Source: Prostheceraeus crozeri | Lineage: Eukaryota; Platyhelminthes; Polycladida; Euryleptidae | DNA: 64,000 bases | Reading direction: 5' to 3' | Assembly (NCBI GenBank): GCA_907163375.1 | Contig: CAJQUW010013656.1 | Span: 117,264-181,263, forward strand | Shown here: positions 49,355-60,989 of the stretch, in pieces | Numbering within the stretch: the first letter of the stretch is position 1 | Layout of the letters: every line of letters begins with the position of its first letter | Translations under genes and position numbers: made by a program | The notes under the pieces: generated by a model | Told to the model about the DNA's origin: nothing | What the model saw: the letters and a program-made list of their open reading frames with translations, nothing else | Databases searched by the model: none

Positions 49355-50028
49355 TTGTGCAGATTGATGTTTGGGAATGAAGGAAATCAAATATCACAAC
49401 GGGAGAGAACACAATTTAGCTAGCTGTCACAGTCAGTTCAATAGTTCAATAATCGAAGTTATCGGAGACCAGACCTACAGCAAAATGTAATTATCCCGCA
49501 GATGTGGTGAGTCATACATTGAATCCTTGATCGCTGAACAAGTTTGCGCGTGATTCATCAACATATTCGCGTGTGATAACAATAGACAGTGAGAAATGCC
49601 GTCTCAGCAGATTGATCAGTATCAATTAGCCTTGCTTGCTGCACCCACCGGCGCAAGAAATTCCAAGAATTCGCGTCGTCTGTATTTGGGTACAACAACT
49701 GACCAGCTACAAACGAGTGACTGAATTAGTAAGGGTTTCTAATGGTACTTCCGCAAGCCAGCCCATTTGAACCTACAACTAAGCTTTGTGGTAGATCAAA
49801 CCTGATGAAAAATAATAAAATTAGTTTTTTTTCGACTTTTTTGAATTTCAAATATAATGTAGTTCTGAATACACTGAAAAAAATGTTTCGCGTCTATTGA
49901 TAAATTTCAGTTGATTAATGTATATCTAACTAAAAAAATGCATTTCGGTCTCACTAGAAGCATCTAACAATTTTCATTAGTCGATTAAAGATAAATTGAC
50001 CAAGTGTCCGAATTACCCCATTTTACGG
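49355..50028 (-). other. 5' non-coding part of the pogo-like element
   Basis: AT-rich; includes the right TIR (50,003-50,028). No other frame. Confidence 0.6.
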
Positions 50029-50029
50029 T

Positions 50030-50649
50030 ATTTCGTTTCCTATTCTGTACTGGGGTAGGTTATTGCTATCAATTTATATTCATTCGCTCTTGACTTAAAG
50101 TTGCCTAATTATTTACACTATTTCTACTAGGGCAGCTCTTTAACTTTGGTAACCTCCGTTTCCTCGATCCTTCGAATTTTTTACCGTGTCGTATTTTAAC
50201 TTAAGTAATAAGTAGAACATCTTCTTTCATTTTCGAGATCACATTCCACTGGAATGCCGGTCCATCTGTTACTGTCTCCATCACCAAGTCCTGAAAGGAG
50301 CGCAGACCTTCGGGATGTAGGGGAGCCATCGCCAGCTGTAGTTCCATTTCTGCCCATTCAACACCTTATACTTCACAGGGTAAATGTCATTGACCAATTT
50401 CTGCTGTTTCTCAACCCAGGTAATAGTGATGCCCGCCTCTTCATTTTAGTCTCTGATGCCACTGTGGTAGAAGATAGACTCGACACCATCAGAGCTCAAT
50501 TGGATGGGGTCAGTAAATGTAGTTGTGTATTGCGAGGGAGTTTTATTTAAGTTCTTTTCTACGGAAGCATTACTTGGCGGGTACAATTTGAATGAGACGA
50601 TTATCAGTAGCAATAATATCTGGGCATTTCCATTATTAGATAGCGCCAG
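50030..50649 (+). other. Possible exon at 50,254-50,392, otherwise empty
   Basis: The plus strand from 50,254 reads MPVHLLLSPSPSPERSADLR ... VPFLPIQHLILHR and then GTAAATG, a possible donor. A second open piece (DARLFILVSDATVVEDRLDT) follows at 50,429-50,510. No domain recognised, weak evidence. Confidence 0.25.
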
Positions 50650-50940
50650 CTGACTTGCCCAGCCGGAAATGCAACCGGATGTTGGTCACTGCGCCCTTGT
50701 GGAATGGGATCAGTTTGCCCGCACCATCAAAAATTTCCATGTGGATATTATGCACTTTCGGGGTGATCACCTTGACGTACATGGGCGAAATTGAAGGGCG
50801 GTTCAACCACATTGGGATATATTTTCATATTATGTGGTAGCACAGCCAGTAGAGGCGCGCGTGTATCACCGATCCGGACATACTCACCAAGGTTGGAGTA
50901 GAGATAGAAGAATTCTCCTCAGGTCGTCTAATCGCCATCT
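50650..50940 (-). pseudogene. Polinton fossil no. 4: penton-type C-terminus
   Basis: The minus strand reads YLYSNLGEYVRIGDTRAPLL and, after a short gap, KVHNIHMEIFDGAGKLIPFH then IRLHFRLGK. This is the C-terminal block of the minor capsid family (compare 42,600-42,850). GC-richer than its surroundings, like fossil no. 1. Only this scrap is seen; it is broken and looks old. Confidence 0.8.
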
Positions 50941-50947
50941 TCGCCGC

Positions 50948-51560
50948 TTCATCCGCTGGAAGAACCAAACAAGTTGACTGCATCGTAGTTCATGATTGTC
51001 TTATCTTCCTCAAATCTTAAATCTCTGAGCATATCAACCATATGCCCCGTATCCACGACATGAGCTGGGGTAAATCCATTAAGGGAGCAGAGTATGCGTG
51101 CCGATTCTTTCGACACATTGTATGTTGAACTTCCCACAAATAAAAAAATCGTTCTCAAGGGTGCTCCTTCTTTATGTAGCTTCGGAAGAGCATACAGTAC
51201 AGGACACTGTGGCGCTTTGAGTGTCAGTCTAAATCTCTCATGTCTGCTCAGTTCGTCTTTCTTCTCAATCTCCATCAGTAATTTACCCAACTTGTTCACT
51301 ATCTGTTGGATCCTTCTTCAGCTTCACCAAGTGTTCTTCTTCCGCTCACTGCATTCATCACGGCTACCTTGTTCCCTTTATCGGCTTGTAGGACCATAAT
51401 GTCATTGTCTTTGCTCTTTAATTATTGAATTGCACCTCAATCCTCCGCTGTAAGGTTGCTCGACGGCCTGTTTGAATTCTTCAAAATTCTTTTCACTTCG
51501 CACTATAATTCATCGGCTTACTCTTCGCTCAACCGTGGCGCAGACGTGATTATGTCCATC
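50948..51560 (-). pseudogene. Penelope-like reverse transcriptase fragment
   Basis: Minus strand: LQADKGNKVAVMNA (block with the conserved DKGN), LKAPQCPVLYALPKLHKEGA then PLRTIF (the LPK-HK-G-PLRPI block), SSTYNVSKESARIL and YDAVNLFGSSSG (palm, first Asp). These are the N-terminal and fingers blocks of Penelope-like RTs. In more than one frame. The C-terminal palm and GIY-YIG domain are absent. Confidence 0.8.
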
Positions 51561-51975
51561 GCGGGAATTTGTTTCGGAGTGGCAACCTACTTCCTCAGAA
51601 GTCGAACTTGACTCAGTGGAGCCTCTGACAGCTCCACTGAAGACAAATTGACAACACAGTCTTCGAAATGTGATTCAATCACTCACCACAGCTTGAGATG
51701 AAACCTTGTAGATTTCCTGAAACTTCCTCCTTTGCCTTATCTTGCACTTCTTATATTCATCTTTTTTATCTCCATCAAGGTCGACCAGTTCTCGTTTGCA
51801 AATTCAAGTGAAATCCTTTGGAACATAGCTGTCTTCAACTCATTCAATAATTACTCTTGCGTGTAATAAATTTTCGAATCCGAGATTGGTCTCTTGAAGT
51901 ATTCATTGTTAACAAATCAATTCATATTGTTTGCACATGCAGCTGTACCGCACGCCAGGGTCCTTGATGGTAATA
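51561..51975. other. No gene seen
   Basis: Spacer between the Penelope-like scrap and the TIR element. No motif recognised. Confidence 0.4.
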
Positions 51976-51977
51976 TA

Positions 51978-53712
51978 CAGGGTGTCCATAAAGTTTGCAC
52001 CTGGTCCCACTGTCATTTTGGAACTAAATGCTCAAATTTAATGAATCACATGTAGTGATGAGACCCCAAAGTTTGGCTTACAGCAATATTCAATGTCAAA
52101 TATCTTTGACTATCTTAGATTATCTCGGAAAAACATTTTGAAGAACACCTGATGTAAAAGTTTCTGCAATGGACAATTATTTTCAAGCATAAACTATGCT
52201 ATGCACCTTTGTGAAGCCATCCATTCGTTGGTGGAAGTTATTTACATAATTCAATGTATAGAACTGATAAAAAGTAATGCTCAAAACAATTAACAATATT
52301 TGTTCCTAAAACGCCTAAGGAGTGTTTAAAAGTTTAGACATGTGGTTTCAAGAGTGATATAAACGAAACTTCCTTTCCTATGAATTAAAGAAGTTGGTTT
52401 AGTCGGTGAGGTCTTTCCCAATACGCGACTAAACAAATTTTAAAAAATCAGAAGATTAAATGGGGTTTTCTAGTGGTCTGGAGAATCGCCATCCCTTCCA
52501 ATCCATCTTCCGGGAAGGTTGTAGGCTAGGAATCCTCGAACTTCTGAAACTCAGTATAGGTGATTACCATCCTGATGGAGCGGCGTGGGTTTGAGCTTCC
52601 TTCACCTCTTCAGCTCCAGAATGAAAAAATTCAAACGTGGCTTTGTGTCTTTTGACAGGAGCGCTTACAAAGAAAAATTAGGATTAATGATCTCATAATG
52701 AAACATTGCTCACCACTCTGTAATCAGCTACCCTGGAAAACTAGGCCTACCTCAGCGACACAGTGAAGAACCTTGTTCTTCAAATTACATAGTTGTGTCA
52801 GTTGTTCCCACACAGAGTGGAAGTTTCTTAATCAGACTGTGTAGTTGCAAATTCGTCGTCAGAATGAATAAGTTCATCATCGACATTACAGATAGCAATC
52901 GGCACCATTTTCTTATCTTCATAGACCTGTAGTTGTTGAGAAAAGAAAACTTCATGCAGCGCGTTTTTCTCTATTGCTTTATGGTGCAGTGCTCCATAGA
53001 ACCTCAGTGAACGAAGTTGGTTTGCGAAGTGAAGTTGAGCTGTACTCTTGCTAGATTTCGTGAATTTGAATTGAACTCTTCTTTTTACACTCGTGAATTT
53101 TATCCTCTTCTGCGCTAGGCCTCCAAGAGCAAGGTCAATCCTGGAATGAACCCATTTCTTTGAGCCTGGCTTAAATTAATGTCATAGGCCTATGCTTGTC
53201 TGTGGGAATATTTCTTGCCTCCCCATTTGCGTTCAACCGAAGTATCAGATTTCAGCTTCGCCCTAAGCATCATAGTGTTGTATGCGGACATCAGTAGCTA
53301 GCATACCGGGAGGTATTGAAACTTTTCTTGTAATTTGAATCATCACACGCGAATAACTTATTTAAAATTTGTCTCAGATTTTATTCAAATATGCTAAAGA
53401 TCTGTGCAGCATTTTTGCACGAGCAAGTTTTGGTAATGCAAAGCTTACATTTGCAATCTAGGATTTGCTTTATGATAAAGAAATGAGCGTGTGCTGTTTA
53501 CGGGAGAGTCATATGACTCGAATTGTGCCACATTAGATATTCAAATATAACATCTGGCAGTTTGTGTTTGAAATGCATTGTGACATCAAGCATTGTTGTA
53601 AACAAAACTTAAGGGTCTCATCACTGCGCGTGATGAATCAAATTTGATTTTGAACATTTTCTATTAGAATGACAGTGAGTTAAAACGAGGTACAAACTTT
53701 ATGGACACCCTG
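51978..53712. mobile_element. Non-autonomous Tc1/mariner-like TIR element, 1.74 kb, no ORF
   Basis: CAGGGTGTCCATAAAGTTTG at 51,978 is repeated inversely, ending at 53,712. The TIRs extend about 120 bp (to ~52,100 and from ~53,590) with many differences. A TA precedes the left end; the right side has TG, so the target site has decayed. No frame of note lies within. The ends resemble those of mariner-class elements, so it would need another element's transposase. Confidence 0.8.
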
Positions 53713-54219
53713 TGCATTGTTCAATTATTTTCGCTGTCTCGTCTCGCCAACATCAGTTTTCCAAGGTTGGAGGTGGCTACTGCAAAACTGACAGTGCCGA
53801 TTAAACGTTTACTTAATATGAACTGACTATTGAAGTTCAAGATCGCGGAGACGAAATCCGACGATTTATTTCTGACAGTTCGTGGAAAAATGGACCCGAA
53901 TATTTTTTAATATTGAATAACTTTTTTGTTTCGCTCTCTAGTATAGTTTTTACTTCGCTACCGAAACAGCTAATTCTGCTTTCTAGATCCTCACTCATCT
54001 TAGGAGGTAGATAACAATTATTTTATCAAAAGGTATAACAATCTTATTATCACTGACACTGGTACTTTCACTAGAAAATTTATGCTTCCAGTGCATGTTA
54101 TCGAAATTGAGAGGTAATATGATCGTACAAGGTACTACTTATCGATTTATTATTTATCGCCCTTTTGTGCTCATTGTGTCAACTTGCGGGCAGTTTTGTC
54201 GATATAAAATTCGTTACAG
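53713..54219. other. No gene seen
   Basis: AT-rich spacer without a supported feature. Confidence 0.4.
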
Positions 54220-54332
54220 CGTTGGCATGTGTAGTTATTCGATGATACATTATGTCGATGATGCTTGGGTGGTATCACACCAATCTGAACTATCGCTTTT
54301 CATTGATTTCCTTCACGGTGAATCGATAAATT
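54220..54332 (+). pseudogene. Penelope-like RT active-site scrap
   Basis: YSMIHYVDDAWVVSHQSELS then LFIDFLHGES: the R-YVDD-F-V---L--F--FLN region of Penelope-like RTs with the YVDD catalytic box. It could be part of the same broken element as 50,948-51,560, split by the 51,978-53,712 insertion, although the orientation is opposite. Confidence 0.5.
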
Positions 54333-55435
54333 GATTAAAAAAAGATTGAATGATACCAGAAGAATGCCTGATTTTTCATTCGGTGAGTCATTATTTAATA
54401 GGCCAATGAGCTCAAATCGGTAGCTACCATTCCATTCGTATAATCCTATTTTCCATAAAAGATCCGTAGTGTCCAGCATTTCGAAACGGACCAGTCTCAT
54501 CTGCATAGATAGTGAGCAAAGAGCTTATCAACTGAGCGACAGCCATGATGTGCTCTCCGCGAATGCTTATCCTGCACTTTTTATTCATCGTAATTCTTTT
54601 CATGATCCTTGTGAAACGGTGATCCTTGGCAAACGGGCAATATTTTCTGTACTCGCATGAATCAGCATATAGCGGTTTATTGCAGTGGTTCTCAAGGTGG
54701 GCGATGAAACGATTCTGGGGCTTTAGGGGGCGATGCTCAGTTGGTGGGCGATGAGAAAAAAATTCACACTTAGAAAATACTTAAATTAAACAGTAATTAA
54801 TGTACATTACATTAACAGCCTTAATGTAGTTTCACTTAAGTTTCATGCGGGCAGTGAACAAGGCGTTCAATGTATTTTCCTTATTGTCAGCATATTGAAG
54901 AAGAAATAATTCGGAGATGATCTGTCCGTCTGCTTGACTCTGCATAAACATAAACATTATTGATCTAAAAACTTTTGACCATAGAGTAAAGGATTACTAA
55001 GAGGGCCGGTGCACTCAAAACTTTTCTCTGTAAATATGAAGGATGTGTAATATGCATAATGAAAATATGACTCACAAATGCTATGTTTTCTGATTCCAAA
55101 TATTTTCTACTTCATTTGACATACGATGCGGTACATGAGAGAAAGTAGTCTGACAAAAGAGTAAGAAATTAAATGAACTTAAACTCATTTTGTGATTTTG
55201 CAACGCCATGATCGAGCTAAAATTCATGTAAGACAGATAGGAAAAATATCGTATTTTTGGATGAAATAACTATACATGTGTTAGGAGGAAAATAGATCTC
55301 AAAAGGTATATTTTTTTGTATATTTTTCTTTGATCTCGGGGATTCGGAACTCAACCATTGTGAAGATTGTGCCTTCGTTTCCGGGTCATACCCGAACACT
55401 CAAGATTTATGACCTGCAATGAAAACAATGTTGCA
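54333..55435. other. Mostly empty; hAT-like tip at 54,682
   Basis: CAGTGGTTCTCAAGGTGGGC at 54,682 matches the common tip of many hAT elements (CAGTGGTTCTCAA). The matching opposite end was not found, so this is an orphan tip. The rest is AT-rich without frames. Confidence 0.45.
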
Positions 55436-55639
55436 ATTTCTGGAATCTGAAATCATGGAGAATGAAATTCAATAGTCACCTGTGATGATGGTGCTCATGA
55501 AATCTCGGTCGTTGGCAGCGAAGTCAAGCATTTTCACGAGACACTTCCAAACGAAGTTCTTCGTGCAAAAGTGAATGCACAGATCCGGCACTGATCTTCA
55601 CTTCATCAGCAAAAAAGAAAGTAGTCTATATCGACTGCC

Positions 55640-55838
55640 ACTGGGTCTTCTCACAGTGAAGAAGGCCACGTCAGTCTTAAGAGACGATTCTGAACGCGTA
55701 TGCATTGTATGCAACGAATAGTTGATAGTCGACCACGCGAAAAGTGGATGCAGTGTATACAATGCAGTCAGTGGGCGCATGAGGAATGTACTGTGTCGGC
55801 AATCTTCCTAATTATGTTTGTGAAATATGCGAATAGTG
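55640..55838 (+). pseudogene. PHD-like tail of a pogo/Jerky-type transposase
   Basis: The plus strand reads RVCIVCNE, then after a stop LIVDRPREKWMQCIQCSQWA and HEECT, and in the next frame NYVCEICE. The C-x2-C ... C-x2-C ... H-x2-C ... C-x2-C order is the PHD-like finger that closes many pogo/Jerky-type transposases. AATAAA at 55,886 may be the old poly(A) signal. The catalytic domain is missing. Confidence 0.65.
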
Positions 55839-56177
55839 ATGGTGTTTCGGCCTAATCTTTTTCTGTGGGCCCCTGTTTGTTATAGAATAAACAGCTGGAA
55901 GACAAGTTGTTTTTGAGAATAAAGAAAATTGCCTTAGAGATTGTATGATCAAATAATTCTATTGACAAACATGCTTCAATACTCGAAACGTACCATCATC
56001 AGTGAACTGCAAAAGTGATACATGCGCAAAGACATAAATACATCCGAAAGTTCATTCAAGAGGAGCACGAGCAATAACAACAATAACAAAGAAAAACAAC
56101 TAAAATAACAACAACTGATCAGATATTTTGTTTTTTGTAAGATTTTATCAGTAAAGCTTCTCCAATACGAGTATATA

Positions 56178-57810
56178 CGGTCTTGCAAAAGTTCCCGTAC
56201 ACCGAACAAATGTCAATATTGCAACTGTTCTAGGGTACTAAGCAAGTTCATGTTTGTTTCGCATGAAACTTCACGGAATGACAAATACATCTGTTAATAT
56301 GTATCACATGAAAAACGGCCGAGCCCGCAATGACAACAGCTCAAAATGAACAAGACGTGATTTAAGCAGTCGAGATTGTCAATAATGTTGCTATCGGTAT
56401 CATGACAGCGACACGAGTTAGCGAGGGAAAGCGCTGGCGCATTGTTGCGTTAAGAGAAGACGGTCGTACGGAATGGTACGGAAAAATATGGTCGTACGGA
56501 AAAATAGCCAGACACTTTGGCATTGCGAGATCTACTGTCAGAGATCAAGTTATGCGAAATCTTGAGACAGATGGAGTTCAAGACAGACCACGGTCGGGCT
56601 GTCCCCGTGCAATGGACTCGGACGACATGGACCGTGCAACTGTGGCCGTCAGGAGCAATCCTTTTGTCACGTTGCCTCAACTGCAAAGCGAACTCCGTGA
56701 GCACAGTGTGAATGCCTCCCAATCGACCATTTGCCGACGCCTTCGTAATGTGGGACTCAACAGCTATCGTCCATTGAAGTTCCCTCGACTTCAAGAAAGT
56801 CACAAAACTGCTCGGTTACTTTGGTGTGGTCAACATCGGTCCTGGACAGCATCCCAGCAATGGAGACATGTTGTTTTCACCGACGAAAGCCGTTTTTGTG
56901 TCCGCTGGACAGACGGTAGGGTCCGAGTGCGGCGTTTACCAGGAAGAAGAACTGTCTGAACAATCTGCTGTTCAATGGACCGAAAGACGAGGAGGAGCTG
57001 GTGGTTCGATAATGGTGTGGGGTGGTATCAGCTGGAACCATAAATCTGCGCTGGCAGTTGTTGGTGGAACCCAGAATGGTAAACAATACCGGGACCAGAT
57101 TTTACAGACAGTCGCAATTCCCTTCGGTCTTGAAAGCATCGGGCCATGATTTTTGCTGCAGAACGACAACGCCCCTCCACATCGATGCGCTTTTGTCAAC
57201 ACTTTCCATGAAGAGCACATGGAATACACCCACATGCAGTGGCCAAGCAGTAGTTCCGACTTGAACCCGATCGAGCAGATGTGGGATCAACTTGGCAGAG
57301 CGATTGTCCGCCGCGGAATACAGACGCAAGCGGATCTGATACCTGCCATAATGGAATGGGAGGAATGGGATGGCATCCCACAATTCCGAGTTCAAAGACT
57401 CATTCGCTCTATGCGATCAAGATGCGACAACGTCATCTCGGCAGGTGGAGGGGCAATAAAGTATTGACTTCAAATTGTGAATTGTGCTTCTGTTTTACTG
57501 TACATTTGCATGTATATATTATTGTTTGATAAGAAATTGCTTAATATGACTTGAGCATTTTTTTTCTCGCCAGTAGCAGCTTTCTTTCACTAACTCGTCA
57601 ATGTCATGATATCTCGCACTGCTTAAATCACGTCTTGTTCATTTTGAGCTGTTGTCATTGCGGGCTCGGCCGTTTTTCATGTGATACATATTAACAGATG
57701 TATTTGTCATTCCGTGAAGTTTCATGCAAAACAAACATGAACTTGCTTAGTACCCTAGAACAGTTGCAATATTGACATTTGTTCGGTGTACGGGAACTTT
57801 TGCAAGACCG
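56178..57810 (+). mobile_element. Tc1 element, well preserved
   Basis: TIRs of ~215 bp (56,178-56,392 and 57,596-57,810), nearly identical, flanked by TA (56,176-56,177; 57,811-57,812). 1633 bp, one transposase. Tips CGGTCTTGCAAAAGTTCCCG. It is the best preserved DNA transposon in the window. Confidence 0.95.
56402..57467 (+). pseudogene. Tc1 transposase, one frameshift and one stop
   Basis: Starts MTATRVSEGKRWRIVALRED. HTH: YGKIARHFGIARSTVRDQV, preceded by an odd short duplication (EWYGKIWSYGKI). The hook RPRSGCPR follows. The core has HVVFTDESRFCVRW (first Asp, ~56,880), GGSIMVWGGISW, LQNDNAPPHRC (second Asp) and SSSSDLNPIEQMWD (Glu), giving the DD34E layout. It ends AGGGAIKY-stop. Breaks: a frameshift between 56,930 and 56,980 and a TGA at 57,147-57,149 where relatives have Trp. 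Confidence 0.95.
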
Positions 57811-57812
57811 TA

Positions 57813-58548
57813 TAGATGCTGGTTGTGTTGTGCACAAATTCGTTCTCACAAATTCGTAAAAATTCACAAATTAAATAAATTTACACGGATGATAAGTTTT
57901 CTCACATTATTACCAGTGTTATGTTGAATGAGGATTTATCACTAGACCTCTATTACAATGGGAAAGAAGTACATTTACGCAAGATAATCTTCTGCATATG
58001 CATGAAGGATTTGCTAAATCTCAAAAGGAAATCTGAAACACTATAACTTTGCTCGAATCATGGTGTACGAGGAAAATGACCAGGCCGTTCTTGTTGATCA
58101 AGTAGTTGATGTCTTAAATCAATTGACCGAAAGAGATTACAAAATTGACATCATGACTTTTGTATCTGAGCAAATTCAGTCAAAAAAACGCCAGAAGTCA
58201 CTCATGTGAAACAATAATGAAAACTTTTTTATGGCTTTATATGAATTATTGGGGAACCCATTTGCTTTACCTAATGACCACCGACTGTGGCAATAATCAT
58301 CTGGTCTGAATGTAAAATTGAATGTTATTGATAAGGCTTACCTATCCGAAAGAATCAGAAGCTTAGAGACTATGTCAGCTGCAAACAACTCTTCGAAGCA
58401 GAAACAAGCTGCAAGCATTGAATTTGATTAAATCGCACATTGATATTTCTATCCTGAATTAAATTGTTGAGATTGCAGAGTGCCAGTTCGCCTGGGCAAT
58501 GAATAGAAAGATGTCCTCAGAGTTGAACAATTTAACCACAACAATTCC
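57813..58548. other. No motif recognised; may be the upstream part of the P-like element
   Basis: Plus-strand pieces such as VLVDQVVDVLNQLTERDYKI (~58,090) look protein-like but in pieces; possibly the middle of the P-like transposase. Confidence 0.3.
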
Positions 58549-59222
58549 TTGGCAGCCGTAGACGCTGCGGATCTTTCTTCAGATGAGGATTCTGCATCGT
58601 CGTCATCGTTCATTGACCTTCATCTCGATGATGCTTCATTTGAGGACATTGATAACCTTGATGAGGTTGAGAGGGCAACGGTGCACTATGTGGCCGGATA
58701 TGTCGGTCGCAGTATCTCACGACGCAACAAATGCGCCAATTGCAAAACAACTTTAATCGATAGTTAATTGCTTCCGACGGGAGGTTTTTCATAGTTATAT
58801 GCAGGTCAAAATATATGCTCTCTCTTTAGTTAAGCGAATGTTAAAAACAATATTTGTACAAGAAAAACTTCTCGTTGATAAAGGGTCGGGACCCGAAACG
58901 TCCGAGACATACATTTCTTACATATGTTGTTTTTAACCTTCGCTTAACTAAAGGGAGAGCATATTTTAACCTGTATATAACTTTAATCGAGACCGACGAA
59001 ACTGACCTTGAGTTTATTGACGACAAAAAGTTCATTTTAAATCATGTGAATCGTGGAGGATTGCGGTCATCATCCGACGTTTGCTCTCTTCCTTACTTCA
59101 TAGATACCTCGATGCAGAAGATGATAAAAGCTTCATTAGGAGGTATTGAGTCATTTTACACAGGCATGCATTGTAAGCCCTATGTGGTTAACTCAAAAAA
59201 AATTTCCCCTCATGTCCGCTAA
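58549..59222 (+). pseudogene. P-element/THAP9-like transposase tail, split by a small insertion
   Basis: 58,549-58,767 has an acidic stretch and ATVHYVAGYVGRSISRRNKC then ANCKTTLID, like the IAGYV-RK---C--C--L block near the C-terminus of P/THAP9-type transposases. 58,992-59,220 continues with ETDETDLEFIDDKKFILNHV then NRGGLRSSSDVC, another C-terminal block (RGGL--PS). Between them lies an insertion (58,760-58,991). The THAP domain and catalytic core are not recognised. Confidence 0.6.
58760..58991. repeat. Hairpin insertion with 12-bp target duplication
   Basis: AACTTTAATCGA precedes (58,748-58,759) and ends (58,980-58,991) the insert. Within it, 58,793-58,853 and 58,921-58,982 are inverse copies (TTAGTTAAGCGAATGTTAAA against its inverse). 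The centre carries AAGGGTCGGGACCCGAAACG, a word I associate with Penelope-like and related repeats. Probably a small non-autonomous element. Confidence 0.7.
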
Positions 59223-60672
59223 AATAACATCTATAGATTGAAGAGTATAATTCATTCTGTCGTAGGTAAGGGCTACACCGAAGGGGGCCCTGACCCACCA
59301 TACTCTATCCCCTGACCTAAACTCGGGGACCTCGCACTCCCGGAACACTGATAGACATCCCGCCAAGGGCCCTGATGTTCATTTGTACCGGGATAGAACA
59401 ACAGATCGACAAGATGTGACGCTGTGGAAAAAAATGATTTTTGATAAAATTCGATTTGTTTTTGCAACTCCGAACGACGGATCGAATGACGATGCTAATG
59501 ATATGTACAGGGTGATTAAAGAAATATTTTAAAGCGCATAAAGTCTGATTTTACATTGCGTTTTGTGTGAAGCACTATGTACCACAAGAGTGGTACGAAA
59601 ATGCGGTTTATGAATATGAATTAATGTTTCAAATGAGCTTATTATACATGTAAATATCATATAATTGGCACTTATCAAGGATGCGGCGAATAGCCAAGTA
59701 ATTTATCTCAGCACTCGCGTGACGAAATAATTTCTTCGGAGATTTCCTAAACGCTGCTTCTTTGCTTATCGTCCAAACATGCAGTTCGTGGCCTGGCAGA
59801 TCCAGCATTGTGATGTAGAACATTTCCACATGTAAGAAGGTTCGTGTGCCATAAGAGTACGTGTGCGCTTTGTGGTGCTCGCGAATGTCGACCAAAAGCG
59901 GATGCGAAACCGTCGACTCAGCAAAGCTCTTACACTCCTCATACCAGATGGCAGTCTAAACGCGCCTTTCCAACTTGCACGATATTCTCAATGACTCTTC
60001 GAGCACTTTTTCATTATTCAAACCCGGTATGTGGAAATTCAGATAATATAAATCGAACAATAGGCACATGACGATTCAAATCGAAGAGATCTAGCATTTT
60101 GTCTCAATCGTATCAATCTCCGCTAAAATGGCAAGGCAAGAAATTGAATTTCAGAACCGCAAGATGTGAAAGTGATATATGATTGCTCTATCTCATATAA
60201 AAAAAAGTTCGGATGTGATAGAAATAGATCCTGTTGAAGGATAAGAGCGGCTGACTGTTCCACTCCTACCGAAACCGGTAGAATAAACATTTGATGACAT
60301 CTACGTGGTATTTGATTTAATTACGACGTTCGCAAAAACTGAATATCAATAAAATTCGACGAATAGTAGGCTGCCGTGCATATCTGCAGGAATATCAATG
60401 CCTGCAAACTGATCTTCTCCATACAAGCGAATTATTTTCTACACCGCTTTGCTTTTCTGATATATATATCATACATAGACATAGTATGAATACCTCCGAC
60501 TAGCGTTCAATAAAACTGATCAGTGATCAAGTCATTGTTTGAATCGAGAATTTCAATATGCAGTATATCCAATAGGAATTTGAATTACGTGACTGAATAT
60601 AACAGGGCTGCCACTCTTATCAAAAAAAAACCGGTAAGTCAAATCGGAATGGGCCCCCTAAATTACGTAGTC
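59223..60672. other. No supported gene
   Basis: A GC-richer patch at 59,260-59,400 (GGGCCCTGACCCACC and GGGACCTCGCACTC words) looks like repeat DNA. CAGGGTGATTAAAGAA at 59,508 looks like another TIR tip. The minus frame at 59,629-59,895 has no motif. Confidence 0.35.
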
Positions 60673-60989
60673 AGTAGTAACCCCATTGCAAATTTAAGCC
60701 CAAAATGTGAAATGCTGACTCAGCCCGCACCCCCACCCTCTGGAACGAAGGTGACGGAGTTCGTCAAGGATGTGCTGGGAGGAATGGGTCCGTGAGGAGA
60801 AAACTGTTCCCCAGTAACCCCATTGCAAATTCAAGCCCAAAATGTGAAATGCTGACTCAGCCCCCACCCTCTGGAAGGAAGGTGAGGGAGTTCGTCAAGG
60901 ATGTGCTGGGAGGAATGGGTCCGTGAGGAGAAAACTGTTCCCCAGTAACCCCATTGCAAATTCAAGCCCAAAATGTGAAATGCTGACTC

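Larger units (their letters stand above)
28275..50028 (-). mobile_element. pogo-like element, split by a Polinton
   Basis: TIRs CCGTAAAATGGGGTACTTCG at 28,275 and its near-inverse ending at 50,028, with TA at both sides (28,273-28,274; 50,029-50,030). A subterminal copy of the AAATGGGGTAATTCGGACAC word lies at about 28,473-28,492. The transposase on the minus strand starts at 49,354 and ends at 28,569, interrupted by the 19.8-kb Polinton. Without that insert the element is about 2.0 kb. Confidence 0.93.

Noticed and set aside
59508-59524. TIR tip CAGGGTGATTAAAGAA
   Set aside because: No matching inverse end within several kb, so no element is called.
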